A stretch of 38,329 nucleotides of DNA from an uncultured Bacteroidales bacterium (GCA_944323785.1 CALUTU010000018.1:1-38329), one strand, 5' to 3'. Positions 1 through 9,622 are shown, numbered from the stretch's first letter. Made by a program: numbers and translations. Notes: generated by a model not told the origin, from the letters alone.

Positions 1-131
1 CGTTCACTTTTCTCCCCGGCCCTCACGATGAGGAACTGTCCGGGACGCGCGGAGTGCGCGATACGCGGCGCCTCCACTTCCATAAGACAGATGGCCGGCG
101 TCAGAAATTTCTTCCTTAGTATCTTATACAT
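1..131 (-). CDS. Ferredoxin-NADP reductase alpha-type subunit (SudB/NfnA-like), N-terminal part, cut by window edge
   Basis: Reading the minus strand from the ATG at 131 gives 43 open codons that run off the window. The peptide starts MYKILRKKFL and continues MEVEAPRIA and ARPGQFLIVR. This matches the start of the FAD/NAD-binding subunit of sulfide dehydrogenase / dihydroorotate dehydrogenase electron-transfer type reductases, where the M-E-x-E-A-P and PGQF motifs begin the FAD-binding beta barrel. Members usually pair with a glutamate synthase-like subunit and move electrons between ferredoxin and NAD(P)H in the cytosol. The gene is divergent from sppA. A weak -7 element (TATCTTCG on the minus strand, 155-162, one mismatch to TAnnTTTG) precedes it. 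Only the first sixth or so is visible, so the exact subtype cannot be settled. Confidence 0.68.
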   Translation of the reverse strand, partial: MYKILRKKFLTPAICLMEVEAPRIAHSARPGQFLIVRAGEKSE

Positions 132-190
132 AACTGTATTATTATTTCCAGCTGCGAAGATAATACATTTTCCGTTGCAGTGCAGTTTTG

Positions 191-221
191 TTTGTCTTGT
201 TGCGAATATTGATTAAATTTG
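191..221 (+). promoter_or_regulatory. Bacteroidetes-type promoter of sppA
   Basis: TTTG at 191-194 and TAAATTTG at 214-221 are separated by exactly 19 bp, a full match to the Bacteroidetes sigma-ABfr consensus. Transcription should start near 228, leaving a 5' leader of about 20 nt before the sppA ATG at 249. Confidence 0.72.
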
Positions 222-248
222 TTCTATAATTAAATAATCATCTTACTT

Positions 249-2006
249 ATGAAATTTCTGAGAAATCTTCTGGCGGCCTTCGTTGGCTCGCTCATCGCAT
301 TCGGATTCCTGATCCTGCTCACATTCGGCATCATAGGAGGACTGCTGGGCAGCATCATGTCTTCCGAAGAACCGGTAACGGTATCACCTAATTCCGTACT
401 GAAAATAGACCTGAGCTCCCCGGTCGGAGAGCAGACTGTCTCCGACCCTCTGGATTTCAGTTCCATCGTGCCCTACGCCGGCAGCATGTCCTCACTCGGT
501 ATCCTGGATGCCGTGAAGGCCATAGACTATGCGGCGCAGGACCCGGCCGTCAAGTTCATCTATCTGACCAACTGCGCCTACTCCAGCGGACTGGCCTACA
601 TGGAGGAGCTGCGCGGAGCACTGGAGCGTTTCAGAGCCTCCGGCAAGCCCGTCATCGCATACGGACAGAATTTCTCCCTCGGCGGCTACTACCTTGCGTC
701 AGTGGCTGACAAGATCTACTCCGACGAGTTCGCCTCCAACAACATCCTCGGTGTCTCGACCACCATTTTCTTCCTCAAGGACATCCTCGACCGTTTCGGA
801 GTGGAGATGCAGCTCATCCGTCACGGTAAATACAAATCCGCCGGCGAGCAGTTCATCGCCGACAACATCAGCGAGGCCAACCGCGAGCAGAACCAGGCCA
901 TGGTGGACGCCCTGTGGCAGACTGTAAGGGACGGTATCTGCAAGTCCAGAGGCATCACGCCGGATGCTCTGGACCGGATGGTGGACAACCTGGAGCTGAA
1001 CACCGCGGAGCACATGCTCAACGCCGGTTTCATAGACGACATCTTCACGGTCAACGAGATGGAAGACCAGCTCAAGATGCTCTCCGGAGAGGAGAAGTTC
1101 AAGGATGTCAAGATGATCACCCTGGACAAATACGCCAAGGCCCGCATCAAGCCGGACTTCAAGGTCAAGGACAAGATAGCCGTTATCTACGCTGACGGAC
1201 AGATCAACACGGAGGGCGAGGGCATCACCGCCCAGAAATTCCAGCCCATCATCCGGGACATCCGCAGCGACAGCACCATCAAGGCAGTAGTCCTCAGAGT
1301 CAACTCTCCCGGAGGAGCCGTACAGCCCGCCGAGATCATCCGTACCGAGCTGGAACTGCTTCGGCAGGACAAGCCGCTGATAGTATCCTACGGCACGATG
1401 GCGGCCTCGGGCGGATATTGGATCTCTGCCGAAGCCGACAAGATATACTCCAACAACTCCACCCTTACCGGCAGCATCGGAGTATTCAGCATGATTCCGT
1501 CGTTTGAGAAGACTTTCAAGGACATCGCTCACGTCAACCCCGTGACCGTCCGCTCGCACAGGCACGCCGACATGTACTCTCCCGCACGTTCGCTTGACAG
1601 CCGTGAGACCGAGGCTACACAGGAACAGATAGAGATGATCTACGACAAGTTCATCACCATCGTATCCGACGGACGCGGTATCTCCAAGGAGAGAGTGGAC
1701 GAGATAGCACAGGGCCGCGTATGGTGCGGCAATGAGGCTCTCGGCATCAATCTGGCCGACGAGATCGGCGGTCTTACCGACGCTCTGGACTATGCGGCGA
1801 CATCCGCCGGACTGGACAGCTACCGTGTAGTATCCTATCCGACAGTACAGACCAGCCTGGACAAACTGATGGAGAACATCGGCACTACATCCGAGACCGT
1901 CGAGGCCCTGTCCGACCCCGAGACGCTCATAGAGAACATCTACGAGTCCATCAAGGCCGAGGCCGGCATCTACGCCCTCCTCCCCTACGTCTACCTTTTC
2001 GAATAA
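249..2006 (+). CDS. sppA: Signal peptide peptidase SppA, 67K type
   Basis: 585 aa, the length expected for the long (67K, two-domain) SppA, a membrane-bound serine protease that degrades cleaved signal peptides. A hydrophobic N-terminal anchor covers roughly residues 8-35. The two tandem peptidase_S49-type domains are visible. The first carries the lysine of the Ser/Lys dyad in GKYKSAG (Lys196). The second carries the nucleophile in GTMAASGGYW (Ser387), a spacing close to that of E. coli SppA (K209/S409). Catalytic residues are therefore present and the gene looks intact. It has its own consensus promoter and converges on tilS with only 10 bp between the stop codons. Confidence 0.95.
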   Translation: MKFLRNLLAAFVGSLIAFGFLILLTFGIIGGLLGSIMSSEEPVTVSPNSVLKIDLSSPVGEQTVSDPLDFSSIVPYAGSMSSLGILDAVKAIDYAAQDPAVKFIYLTNCAYSSGLAYMEELRGALERFRASGKPVIAYGQNFSLGGYYLASVADKIYSDEFASNNILGVSTTIFFLKDILDRFGVEMQLIRHGKYKSAGEQFIADNISEANREQNQAMVDALWQTVRDGICKSRGITPDALDRMVDNLELNTAEHMLNAGFIDDIFTVNEMEDQLKMLSGEEKFKDVKMITLDKYAKARIKPDFKVKDKIAVIYADGQINTEGEGITAQKFQPIIRDIRSDSTIKAVVLRVNSPGGAVQPAEIIRTELELLRQDKPLIVSYGTMAASGGYWISAEADKIYSNNSTLTGSIGVFSMIPSFEKTFKDIAHVNPVTVRSHRHADMYSPARSLDSRETEATQEQIEMIYDKFITIVSDGRGISKERVDEIAQGRVWCGNEALGINLADEIGGLTDALDYAATSAGLDSYRVVSYPTVQTSLDKLMENIGTTSETVEALSDPETLIENIYESIKAEAGIYALLPYVYLFE

Positions 2007-2016
2007 ACAGGGATTG

Positions 2017-3366
2017 CTAACGGATAATAAAGGCTCCGGCGACTGTAGTTGTCGGGGCCTTTATCTTGTAACGGTCATCGATGCGGAGGCCGGGCAGACA
2101 GACGATATGTCCGGCGGCGTCGAGTATCACCGGCTGGGAAAGCTTGCGGACGCGGTCCAACTTCAGGTCGGTGAAGAAATCGCTGAGTTTCTTGGAGCCC
2201 TGCCTCATACCGAACGGCCTGAAGCGGTCAGCCGGCTTCCAGCCCCGGCAGAGCAGGGGCATCCGCAGACGGTCGGCCTCGAAGTACAGCGAGCTGCCGT
2301 CCGAGACCGGATTGAAGTCCGCCGGCTTGGGGAAGAAGTCTATCCGGAACCGTGTCCCCTTAAAGTTGTACACACCGGGGCTCTCTATGAGAAACTCAGT
2401 GTCCTCTTCCTCCTGCAGCGGATATACTTTAAGGCTGTCCTTGGCCAGTACCAGCTCGTGGCTTCCGGAGCGGAACAGTTTTCCGGGCTGCCCCGTGCGC
2501 AGACAACGCTCGATGTCAGACACCTGAGTGCTGTTGAACCCGTAGTCGCGGAGAATCATATACAGCCAGTAGCCGTAATGACGGTTGGCGGTAAGACCTG
2601 CCGCATCTATAAGCAGCACATCTCCGTCTCTGCTACAAACGCGGTCAGAAACATCCTTCTGCAAGTCATCCATAATCTCCGAGGCCTGACGGAAATACTC
2701 CGAATCGCGGTGGACTGTATCCAGGAACGAGGGATTGATCTTGCGGAATTCCGGGAAAATGATATTGCGCACCCGGTTGCGGGCATAGTGCGACTCAAAA
2801 TTGGTATGGTCGTCCCTGTACGATATGCCGTTGCGCTCCACATACTCCCTTATCTGCGTCCTGGACACCCCCAGAAGCGGCCTGATGATGTGGCCGTTGC
2901 GCACGGGTATACCGGAAAGGCCCCTGAGGCCGGTGCCTCTGGCTATGTTGAGAAATATCGTCTCGATACTGTCGTCCAGATTATGGGCGATGGACAGCAG
3001 GTCAAAGCCTTCCGCTCTCATCAGCTCGGAAAAGAAGCCGTAGCGCAGGTCCCGGGCGGCCATCTGTGTGGAAAGCGAGTGCTCGGCCGCATAGGCCTTG
3101 GTATCGAATATCCTGGTATATACCTTGATACCGTTGCGCTCGCCCCAGGCCTGAACAGAGGCCATATCCCCGTCGCTCTCCTCTCCGCGCAGGGAAAAAT
3201 TGACGTGGGCCAGTGCAAAATCAGGCCTGAGAGCGCAGCGGAGAAAGAGTTCCGCCATACACATGGAGTCAATGCCTCCGCTCACACCGAGCAGATAACG
3301 GTGCCCCTCCAGCGTACCGCCTGACAGTGACTCCAGGGCAGAGGCAAATTCCCGCTCAATCGTCAT
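2017..3366 (-). CDS. tilS: tRNA(Ile)-lysidine synthase TilS
   Basis: 449 aa. TilS joins lysine to C34 of the CAU-anticodon tRNA(Ile), converting it to lysidine so that it reads AUA, in an ATP-dependent cytosolic reaction. The N-terminal PP-loop ATP-pyrophosphatase motif is clear: SGGIDS at residues 29-34. Conserved N-type sequences follow, including HVNFSLRGEESDGD and AHNLDDSIETIFLNIARGTGLRGLSGI. The second half has the substrate-binding and C-terminal TilS domains, including CRGWKPADRFRPFGM. The start codon lies 1 bp from the stop of the upstream DUF3078 gene. It is the last gene of the proS-led minus-strand block. Confidence 0.95.
   Translation of the reverse strand: MTIEREFASALESLSGGTLEGHRYLLGVSGGIDSMCMAELFLRCALRPDFALAHVNFSLRGEESDGDMASVQAWGERNGIKVYTRIFDTKAYAAEHSLSTQMAARDLRYGFFSELMRAEGFDLLSIAHNLDDSIETIFLNIARGTGLRGLSGIPVRNGHIIRPLLGVSRTQIREYVERNGISYRDDHTNFESHYARNRVRNIIFPEFRKINPSFLDTVHRDSEYFRQASEIMDDLQKDVSDRVCSRDGDVLLIDAAGLTANRHYGYWLYMILRDYGFNSTQVSDIERCLRTGQPGKLFRSGSHELVLAKDSLKVYPLQEEEDTEFLIESPGVYNFKGTRFRIDFFPKPADFNPVSDGSSLYFEADRLRMPLLCRGWKPADRFRPFGMRQGSKKLSDFFTDLKLDRVRKLSQPVILDAAGHIVCLPGLRIDDRYKIKAPTTTVAGAFIIR
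2028..2063. terminator. Putative bidirectional terminator between sppA and tilS
   Basis: TAAAGGCTCCGGCGAC (2028-2043) can pair imperfectly with GTCGGGGCCTTTA (2051-2063) around a 7-nt loop. T-rich sequence follows on either strand. It sits inside the last codons of tilS and just after the sppA stop, so it could end transcription from both sides. There is a bulge or mismatch in the stem. Confidence 0.45.
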
Positions 3367-3367
3367 G

Positions 3368-4441
3368 CTACTCAGGCTTTACATACTGGCCGAATGTCCA
3401 GGTCAGACCCAGGCTGACAATCTCCTTGAACTGCACCCTGGGAGCCAGATTGCCCTGAGCGTCGGCTATCTTGATATTCTCGTCCCAGATAAGGTTGGTT
3501 CTCAGAGTCAGCGTCAGTATCTTTGTAATGGCCAAGGATGCGTCCACATCCCAGTAAACCTGAATATTGTCAGGATTCTCCAGATAGTTGGAGAAAAGGG
3601 TCAGGGCAGACGATATCTTGAATATCTTATAGGCATAATTGATGTCCATCTTGAACTGGGCACCGAACTCTGCCCTTACAGGCTGGTCTATTGCATTGCC
3701 GTATGTCTCACGCAGACTTTCCTCTGTCACCACTACCAGATTGCCCGTAGCGGGCGATAGGTTGAGCGACAGGAAGTTGAACGGCTTGTAATTGATACCG
3801 AGACCGAGCGACACATAGCCGGGCGCCATGAATTTTGACTGAAGCGTCCTGGTGGCAGGATCCGTAGAAGTATCAAATGCATAAGTCGGAGTCATCTGCG
3901 TCCTGAAGTTGAACAGAGCTGAAAAATACAGCTTGTCCACCAACTGAAGGCCCCACTTGCTGTCCAGCTGAATACGGTCATCACTCTTGTCAAACTGCTG
4001 ATTGAGAGGAGTGTTCTTGTCAAACGACTGGATAAATCCGTAGGACAGTTTCAGTCTGTTCTCCCATATCATATTATCCTTGGCATAGTTGGCGTTCGCA
4101 TCTATGAGGGCATTCAGGGATATATTGGCCGATCCGCCCTCAGCCCAGTTGGTCAGGGATGTCTGGGAGAATCCTATCTGGGTCAGGATACCGTTGGTCC
4201 AGTATTTGGGCGGCTCTTTCTTCTCTGTCGTATCCACCGCAGCCTCGTCTATCGAGGACACTACGTCCAGACACACCTTCTGGGCATCATCCAGTGCGGA
4301 CGGATCTATCTCGACTTCCTTGATTTCCTTATAAGTGATATCGTTGTCACTGTCCTTCTTTCTGTCAGAGGCCTGTGCCACTGTCGCACCGGCGGTCAGC
4401 AGCAAGAGCAGGCCGATACAGATAATCGCTTTTCTATTCAT
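3368..4441 (-). CDS. DUF3078 domain-containing exported protein
   Basis: 357 aa with a clear signal peptide (MNRKAIICIG followed by a Leu-rich stretch ending around TVAQA). The mature part begins with a charged, Asp/Lys/Glu-rich linker. From about residue 80 (KYWTNGILTQIGFSQTSLTNWAEGGS) it matches the DUF3078 family found widely in Bacteroidetes. The remaining sequence alternates polar and aromatic residues like an outer-membrane beta barrel and ends WTFGQYVKPE. Its biochemical role is unknown. The 5' end overlaps the upstream gene by 8 bp and the 3' end is 1 bp from tilS, so translation is probably coupled within one operon. Confidence 0.85.
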   Translation of the reverse strand: MNRKAIICIGLLLLLTAGATVAQASDRKKDSDNDITYKEIKEVEIDPSALDDAQKVCLDVVSSIDEAAVDTTEKKEPPKYWTNGILTQIGFSQTSLTNWAEGGSANISLNALIDANANYAKDNMIWENRLKLSYGFIQSFDKNTPLNQQFDKSDDRIQLDSKWGLQLVDKLYFSALFNFRTQMTPTYAFDTSTDPATRTLQSKFMAPGYVSLGLGINYKPFNFLSLNLSPATGNLVVVTEESLRETYGNAIDQPVRAEFGAQFKMDINYAYKIFKISSALTLFSNYLENPDNIQVYWDVDASLAITKILTLTLRTNLIWDENIKIADAQGNLAPRVQFKEIVSLGLTWTFGQYVKPE

Positions 4442-5147
4442 GATTTTCAGAGTTTAATACGTCGTCGGAATTATATTTGTAACCCAGGCGTTTGCCTGTC
4501 TTCATCCTGGAGGACTCTATCTTGACATTCATCTCTCCCACAGTCGCCTCCTTCACCATATCATAAGGGGGAACCAGCAGGTCAAATGAAAGAGTATACA
4601 GAATCGCAGACTCCACGAAAGCCACCAGGTCGTCCCTGGTCAGAGTGCTCTTGCCGAACTGGTCGGTAATCTGACGCTTCTGCCGCTTGCCTTCCACGAA
4701 AAATGCCTTGTCCTTATTGATGAACATCCTGGCCACCAGATAGCCCAGGTCGTCATTGCGGTTGTACTTCATGGAGTCGTACAGAAAGTTGTACACATTG
4801 ATTACACCGCAGTAAGTATTGTACGGGTTATTCTTCGCGTATGGATTCTTCCATACCGGATGATCCCTGTCGAATTCAAACACATCGGTATGCAGGCTGA
4901 ATATCAGCACATCGTCCGCAAACTTCAGCTCAGCCTCGAACTTGCCCCTGTCCCGGTATTCCAGACGCACCCGTCTGGCACCGTGGTTCTCCAGCATATC
5001 GTTCAAGTCATTGCTCATCTCGCTCAGGACATCCTTGAGCACACCGAAGACCTCCAGGCACTGGTCAAATATCTGTGACTTGATTACAGATTTGACATTC
5101 AGCAGATTGATTATCTTGGCCCGGGGGCTTGAGTCATCACTGTTCAT
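4434..5147 (-). CDS. Conserved Bacteroidetes protein of unknown function
   Basis: 237 aa, no signal peptide and no membrane segment, so probably cytosolic. I do not recognise a characterised family. The N-terminal third (IINLLNVKSVIKSQIFDQCLEVF onwards) looks helical, with a heptad-like stretch around residues 25-55. The middle is rich in Tyr/Asn/Asp (NPYAKNNPYNTYCGVINVYNF), and the C-terminus is basic. It lies 15 bp after proS and overlaps the DUF3078 gene by 8 bp. This suggests co-expression but does not reveal a function. Confidence 0.75.
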   Translation of the reverse strand: MNSDDSSPRAKIINLLNVKSVIKSQIFDQCLEVFGVLKDVLSEMSNDLNDMLENHGARRVRLEYRDRGKFEAELKFADDVLIFSLHTDVFEFDRDHPVWKNPYAKNNPYNTYCGVINVYNFLYDSMKYNRNDDLGYLVARMFINKDKAFFVEGKRQKRQITDQFGKSTLTRDDLVAFVESAILYTLSFDLLVPPYDMVKEATVGEMNVKIESSRMKTGKRLGYKYNSDDVLNSENHE

Positions 5148-5162
5148 TATCTGTCGGATATT

Positions 5163-6641
5163 TTAATATGATCTTGCAAAAATCACCCTTCTCTGTGAAG
5201 GCCTGCCGGAGTAAACGCACTTGCCGGGCTCCTCGCATACGTAACTGTCTACGGGTATGCACCGAATAGTGGCCTTGGTCTCCTCCTGAATCCTCATCTC
5301 GGTCTCGGTTGTACCGTCCCAATGGCAGAGCAGGAAACCGCCTTCCTCAATCCGCTCCTTGAACTCCTCCCAGGTATCGACCTTAACAGTCTTGGAATCC
5401 CTGAACGCCAATGCTTTATTGTAGATATTGGTCTGAATCTCATCCAGCAGGCCTCTGATATGGCCGGCCAGTCCCTCACGGGAAGCCGCCGACTTCTCCA
5501 GAGTATCCCTGCGGCAGATCTCCACCTCGCCTCTCTCGAGGTCACGGGGGCCTATAACTATCCTGACAGGCACTCCTTTGAGTTCCCACTCGGCAAACTT
5601 GAAGCCTGAGCGGACATTGTCCCTGTCGTCTATCTTGGTGGATATACCGGCCTTTTCCAGTTCGGAAGCGATATCCTTCATGTAAGCCACCATACGCTCC
5701 AGTTCCTCCTGACCTTTATATATAGGTACGAACACCACCTGTATCGGGGCGATGGCCGGAGGCAGCACGAGGCCGTTGTTGTCTCCATGGGCCATGATGA
5801 GCGCACCCATAAGACGGGTGGACACACCCCATGAAGTAGCCCATACATAATCAAGCTTGCCGTCCTTGTCGGCGAACTTAACGTCGAAAGCCTTCGCGAA
5901 ATTCTGTCCGAGGAAATGAGACGTACCGGCCTGCAGGGCCTTGCCGTCCTGCATCATGGCCTCGATGCAGAGAGTATCGAGGGCTCCGGCGAAACGCTCA
6001 TGCTCCGACTTGTGGCCTACCACTACCGGCAGGGCCATGTGGGTACGGGCGAAGTCAGCATAGACCTGTACCATTCTCTGAGCCTCCTCCATCGCTTCCT
6101 GAGCCGTGGCGTGGGCCGTGTGTCCCTCCTGCCACAGGAATTCGGCAGTACGGAGGAAAAGGCGGGTTCTCATCTCCCAACGCACCACATTGGCCCACTG
6201 ATTGATCAGTATGGGCAGATCCCTGTATGACTTTATCCAGTTCTTGTAACTGTTCCATATGATGGTCTCGGAGGTGGGTCTCACTATCAGCTCCTCCTCC
6301 AGCCTGGCATCCGGATCCACCACCACTCCCGGACCGTCGGGATTGGCCTTGAGCCTGTGATGGGTCACCACAGCGCACTCTTTTGCGAATCCCTCCACGT
6401 GCTCCGCCTCGCGGCTGAGGAAGGACTTAGGTATGAACAACGGGAAATATGCGTTCTGATGTCCTGTAGCCTTGAACATCCTGTCAAGCTGTCCCTGTAT
6501 CTTCTCCCAGATAGCATAGCCGTAAGGCTTGATGACCATACATCCCCTCACTGCGGAATTCTCCGCCAGATCAGCCTTTACCACAAGATTGTTATACCAT
6601 TGGGAGTAATTCTCCTCCTTGCTTGTAACTTCTTTTGCCAT
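5163..6641 (-). CDS. proS: Prolyl-tRNA synthetase, archaeal/eukaryote-like short form
   Basis: 492 aa class II aminoacyl-tRNA synthetase that charges tRNA(Pro). It is the short form without the INS editing domain, as expected for this length. Visible landmarks are [16 protein letters not shown], the motif 2 region ([14 protein letters not shown] and [19 protein letters not shown]), the motif 3 region around [20 protein letters not shown], an anticodon-binding domain ([19 protein letters not shown]) and a C-terminal Cys-containing module ending [18 protein letters not shown]. The final Tyr is typical of this subclass. The gene leads a four-gene minus-strand block with tilS. Confidence 0.95.
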   Translation of the reverse strand: MAKEVTSKEENYSQWYNNLVVKADLAENSAVRGCMVIKPYGYAIWEKIQGQLDRMFKATGHQNAYFPLFIPKSFLSREAEHVEGFAKECAVVTHHRLKANPDGPGVVVDPDARLEEELIVRPTSETIIWNSYKNWIKSYRDLPILINQWANVVRWEMRTRLFLRTAEFLWQEGHTAHATAQEAMEEAQRMVQVYADFARTHMALPVVVGHKSEHERFAGALDTLCIEAMMQDGKALQAGTSHFLGQNFAKAFDVKFADKDGKLDYVWATSWGVSTRLMGALIMAHGDNNGLVLPPAIAPIQVVFVPIYKGQEELERMVAYMKDIASELEKAGISTKIDDRDNVRSGFKFAEWELKGVPVRIVIGPRDLERGEVEICRRDTLEKSAASREGLAGHIRGLLDEIQTNIYNKALAFRDSKTVKVDTWEEFKERIEEGGFLLCHWDGTTETEMRIQEETKATIRCIPVDSYVCEEPGKCVYSGRPSQRRVIFARSY

Positions 6642-6683
6642 TAATGTATTGTTTAAATGGAATGATTTTTGTTAATTTGTATG

Positions 6684-6691
6684 CAAAAGTA
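6684..6691 (-). promoter_or_regulatory. -7 element of the proS operon
   Basis: The minus strand reads TACTTTTG here, an exact match to TAnnTTTG, about 43 nt upstream of the proS ATG at 6641. I see no good -33 TTTG at 19-20 bp; the nearest is 11 bp away. Confidence 0.5.
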
Positions 6692-6710
6692 GTAATTATT
6701 GACAAAACAA

Positions 6711-6715
6711 GGAGG
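6711..6715 (+). promoter_or_regulatory. Strong Shine-Dalgarno site
   Basis: GGAGG ends 5 nt before the ATG at 6721. Such canonical sites are unusual among the other genes of this window, and this one fixes the start of the W/Y/G-rich lipoprotein gene. Confidence 0.6.
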
Positions 6716-6720
6716 TAGGT

Positions 6721-8067
6721 ATGAAAAAAAGTTTGATTTTCCTTTCCATATGCTCCGCAGCGCTGCTGTCCTCCTGCGGAACATCATCCTATTATGCCTC
6801 TTCCGCTTTCGAAGACGGCATATATTACAGACCTGACAAGGAGTCCCGCCAGCAGCTGGCCGAGGACCGTCAGGAGATGCAGGACCTCATCGAGAAGACA
6901 AGACAGGAAGCAGCCCGCTTCTCGGACACCATAATGCTCGCAAGCATAAACGGCACAAACAGCATAACATCAGCCGCTACGGCTAACGCTGTTCCGGTCA
7001 ACATCAACATGGACAACTGGTACGAATACAATCTGCTCGGTTACGACACCTATTGCTCATACTGGGACTGGCGTTACTGGGACATGTTCGGCCCCTTGGG
7101 CAGATACTCAAGCTGGGCTGACTGGTACAACTGGTACTCGCCCTGGTTCCCCGGCATATACGACCCGTGGTATCCCAGTTACGGCTGGACATGGAGCTTC
7201 GCCTGGAACAGCTGGGGATGGTACGGCCCGTGGTGGGGCGGCTACTGGGGCGGGTGGTATGACCCCTGGTACGGTCCGTGGGGATACCCCGTGGCATATC
7301 AGCCCGCCATACACCATGACAGGCGGTACACCGGCACAGGCCTGAGGACAGGGGCCGGTCTTTCCGGAAGCAGGCTCACTGCATCAGGCAGCACTGTCCG
7401 TCAGACCGGAACTGCCGTGCGGGGCACCAACACTGTACGCAGCGCAGGCACTGTACGCCAGGCGGTTACTTCAGACAAGACGATCGCTTCCACTGTAAGG
7501 CCAACTGTATCGGTTGTCAGAGGCAATACTGCCTCCGTTCATAAAACCACTGCGCTCAAGGCCACTGCCACAAGAGTATCCCATACCGGGACTGCTATAT
7601 CCGTAAACAGCGGCAGGACAACTGCCGTCGGGAATTTCAAGCCTGTAGGAGACATCAACTCCGGAAACAGATATGTACAGGCAGGAACTGCTGTCAGGGC
7701 CGAATCGCTCAACAGGACGGCCGGCCCGTCATACAGGGCAACAAACTCCTCTTACAGAAGAGCCGCCACCTCTACGGCCACATCTTTCAGGAATCCGTTT
7801 GAGATGCGCCGTGGCACAGCGACTGTAAGCGGCAGTCTCAACGGCACGGGATTCAACAGGACGGCCACATCAGCTGTAAGGTCCAACGGCTACAGCCGGA
7901 CCAATAACGCTGCGTACAACAGAAGTTCCTCCTCTTCAAGAACATTCAACAACAGTTCCGCAACCAGAAGCATATCCCGATCCTCTTTCAATACAAGCGG
8001 AAGCAGGTCATCGTTCAGCGGAGGCTCAAGCAGCAGCGGCGGCAGTGTCAGGAGCGTAAGGAGATAA
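6721..8067 (+). CDS. Trp/Tyr/Gly-rich lipoprotein with Ser/Arg/Thr-rich low-complexity tail
   Basis: 448 aa. A lipoprotein signal peptide ends in LSSC with Cys19 as the lipidation site. Residues about 35-70 form a charged helical segment. Residues about 98-198 are extremely rich in Trp, Tyr, Gly and Pro (for example WYGPWWGGYWGGWYDPWYG). The rest is a low-complexity Thr/Ser/Arg/Asn region with repeated TG-x-AVR, RTAT and SSSS-type motifs, ending RSVRR. Similar composition occurs in uncharacterised Bacteroidetes envelope lipoproteins; I know of no function. It lies 20 bp upstream of an OmpP1/FadL-like gene, so both products probably sit in the outer envelope and may be co-transcribed. Confidence 0.8.
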   Translation: MKKSLIFLSICSAALLSSCGTSSYYASSAFEDGIYYRPDKESRQQLAEDRQEMQDLIEKTRQEAARFSDTIMLASINGTNSITSAATANAVPVNINMDNWYEYNLLGYDTYCSYWDWRYWDMFGPLGRYSSWADWYNWYSPWFPGIYDPWYPSYGWTWSFAWNSWGWYGPWWGGYWGGWYDPWYGPWGYPVAYQPAIHHDRRYTGTGLRTGAGLSGSRLTASGSTVRQTGTAVRGTNTVRSAGTVRQAVTSDKTIASTVRPTVSVVRGNTASVHKTTALKATATRVSHTGTAISVNSGRTTAVGNFKPVGDINSGNRYVQAGTAVRAESLNRTAGPSYRATNSSYRRAATSTATSFRNPFEMRRGTATVSGSLNGTGFNRTATSAVRSNGYSRTNNAAYNRSSSSSRTFNNSSATRSISRSSFNTSGSRSSFSGGSSSSGGSVRSVRR

Positions 8068-8086
8068 TTTTAGATCATAAAGGACA

Positions 8087-9622
8087 ATGTACAAGAAACT
8101 CACCATATTCACAGCACTTTTAGTAAGTGCGCTGTCGGCATATGCACAGATAACACCGCAGTACTACAACAACGCGCTGCTGTTCTCCAGCCAGTTCTAC
8201 GACGGTACGGCCCGCAGCGTGGCTATGGGTAACGCCATGACAGCCCTCGGAGGAGACCTCGGAGCCCTGTCATACAATCCTGCGGCTTCCGGAGTATACC
8301 GGTACACCGAGATCACACTCACTCCGTCCGTCTACTCCAGTATCACAAATACGTCATTCCTGAGCAATTCCATGCGGGCCGACAAGAGCCGTCTGTCCTT
8401 GTCCAACGTGGGTTGGGTCGGCTCCTTCGAGACCGGCAGGACCAGAGGACTGCTCAACTTCAACTTCGCCATCACCGCGAATCAATCCAACAACTTCGCT
8501 TATCGAAGCTCAGGCCAAGGCATCCAAAACCATTCAAGCTATCTCGGCAGCATAGCAGCGACAATGAACGGCATCGATGCCGACAACCTCACAATGCCCG
8601 AGAACGACCCTACACTGCCTTTCTACCACAACCCGAGTTCTTGGGTTCTGGGATGGAACACAGGCCTGCTGGATACAGTATCCCACGACTCATACAAAGG
8701 AGCAACCGAAAGCATAAGGAACGGCAAGTTCCACATACCGGGAGACCTCAACCAAAGTTACTATAGAGAGCGGACAGGGTATGTGGAAGACATCATTATC
8801 AATGCATCCGGCAATGTAAACGACATCTTTTTCTTCGGTGTCAACCTGACCCTCCAAAGCATCTGGATGAACGAATTCACATCCATATCTGAATCTGCTG
8901 CCGACCCGTCGGACTTCAGTTCCGGATTCACTGATTTCACCCGCGAATACCGTATGACCACATCCGGACTCGGGGTAAGCGTCGAAGCCGGCGTCATAGT
9001 GCGTCCTGTAGCCGGCCTGACCATAGGCGGTTCCATCTCCACCCCCACGTGGATGTACCTCAACGAGACATGGATGGAAAGTATGGGAGGCAATACAGAT
9101 TATGGAAGGTCTTTTATCGACTCTCCTCTGGGGAAAAGTTCATACAGAATCACATCTCCCTTCAGATGGAATGTAGGTATCGGCTATACGCTCGGAGGCT
9201 TTCTTGCCTTGGCTGTAGACTATGAAAGGACCAATTACTCCGATATAGTCCTGTCTGATGACAACGGAAATCGCAAAGCATTTGAATTTGACAATGAATA
9301 TATCTCCACATACTACCGGGCAGTAAACAATGTCAGGGCCGGTATAGAGGCCTGGCCCATTCCCCAACTGGCGCTCAGACTGGGATACAACTATTACAGT
9401 TCCCCTGACAAAGACTTTGATCTCAGCCGCCACTATGCATCAACCGGTATCGGATTCAGAGCACTTTCCGGATTTTTCGTAGATCTGGCTTACCAGCAGC
9501 AGTGCAATCAAAGCGGCAACAACTACAAGCTGTATGATAACTATGAAAGTTTTTCCGGCCCCATAACCAGTGAGAGATTCCGCGACTGGAAGATACTTCT
9601 GACCCTGGGCTGGAGATTCTAG
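8087..9622 (+). CDS. OmpP1/FadL-like outer-membrane beta-barrel protein
   Basis: 511 aa with a signal peptide (MYKKLTIFTALLVSALSAYAQ). The mature start includes FYDGTARSVAMGNAMTALGGDLGALSYNPAASGVYRYTE, the hallmark of the OmpP1/FadL/TodX group, in which an NPAA motif follows a Gly-rich segment. Alternating polar and hydrophobic strands fill the remainder, and the protein ends in an aromatic residue (TLGWRF), as barrel proteins assembled by BamA do. Family members transport hydrophobic compounds, but the Bacteroidetes relatives are poorly characterised and the substrate here is unknown. Its stop codon overlaps that of the convergent WbqC-family gene by 3 bp. Confidence 0.85.
   Translation: MYKKLTIFTALLVSALSAYAQITPQYYNNALLFSSQFYDGTARSVAMGNAMTALGGDLGALSYNPAASGVYRYTEITLTPSVYSSITNTSFLSNSMRADKSRLSLSNVGWVGSFETGRTRGLLNFNFAITANQSNNFAYRSSGQGIQNHSSYLGSIAATMNGIDADNLTMPENDPTLPFYHNPSSWVLGWNTGLLDTVSHDSYKGATESIRNGKFHIPGDLNQSYYRERTGYVEDIIINASGNVNDIFFFGVNLTLQSIWMNEFTSISESAADPSDFSSGFTDFTREYRMTTSGLGVSVEAGVIVRPVAGLTIGGSISTPTWMYLNETWMESMGGNTDYGRSFIDSPLGKSSYRITSPFRWNVGIGYTLGGFLALAVDYERTNYSDIVLSDDNGNRKAFEFDNEYISTYYRAVNNVRAGIEAWPIPQLALRLGYNYYSSPDKDFDLSRHYASTGIGFRALSGFFVDLAYQQQCNQSGNNYKLYDNYESFSGPITSERFRDWKILLTLGWRF

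Noticed and set aside
28-216. 62-codon plus-strand frame at the left edge
   Set aside because: It is antisense to the recognisable reductase start (1-131) and contains no family features.
2014-3324. 436-codon plus-strand frame opposite tilS
   Set aside because: tilS on the other strand has clear catalytic motifs; this frame has none.
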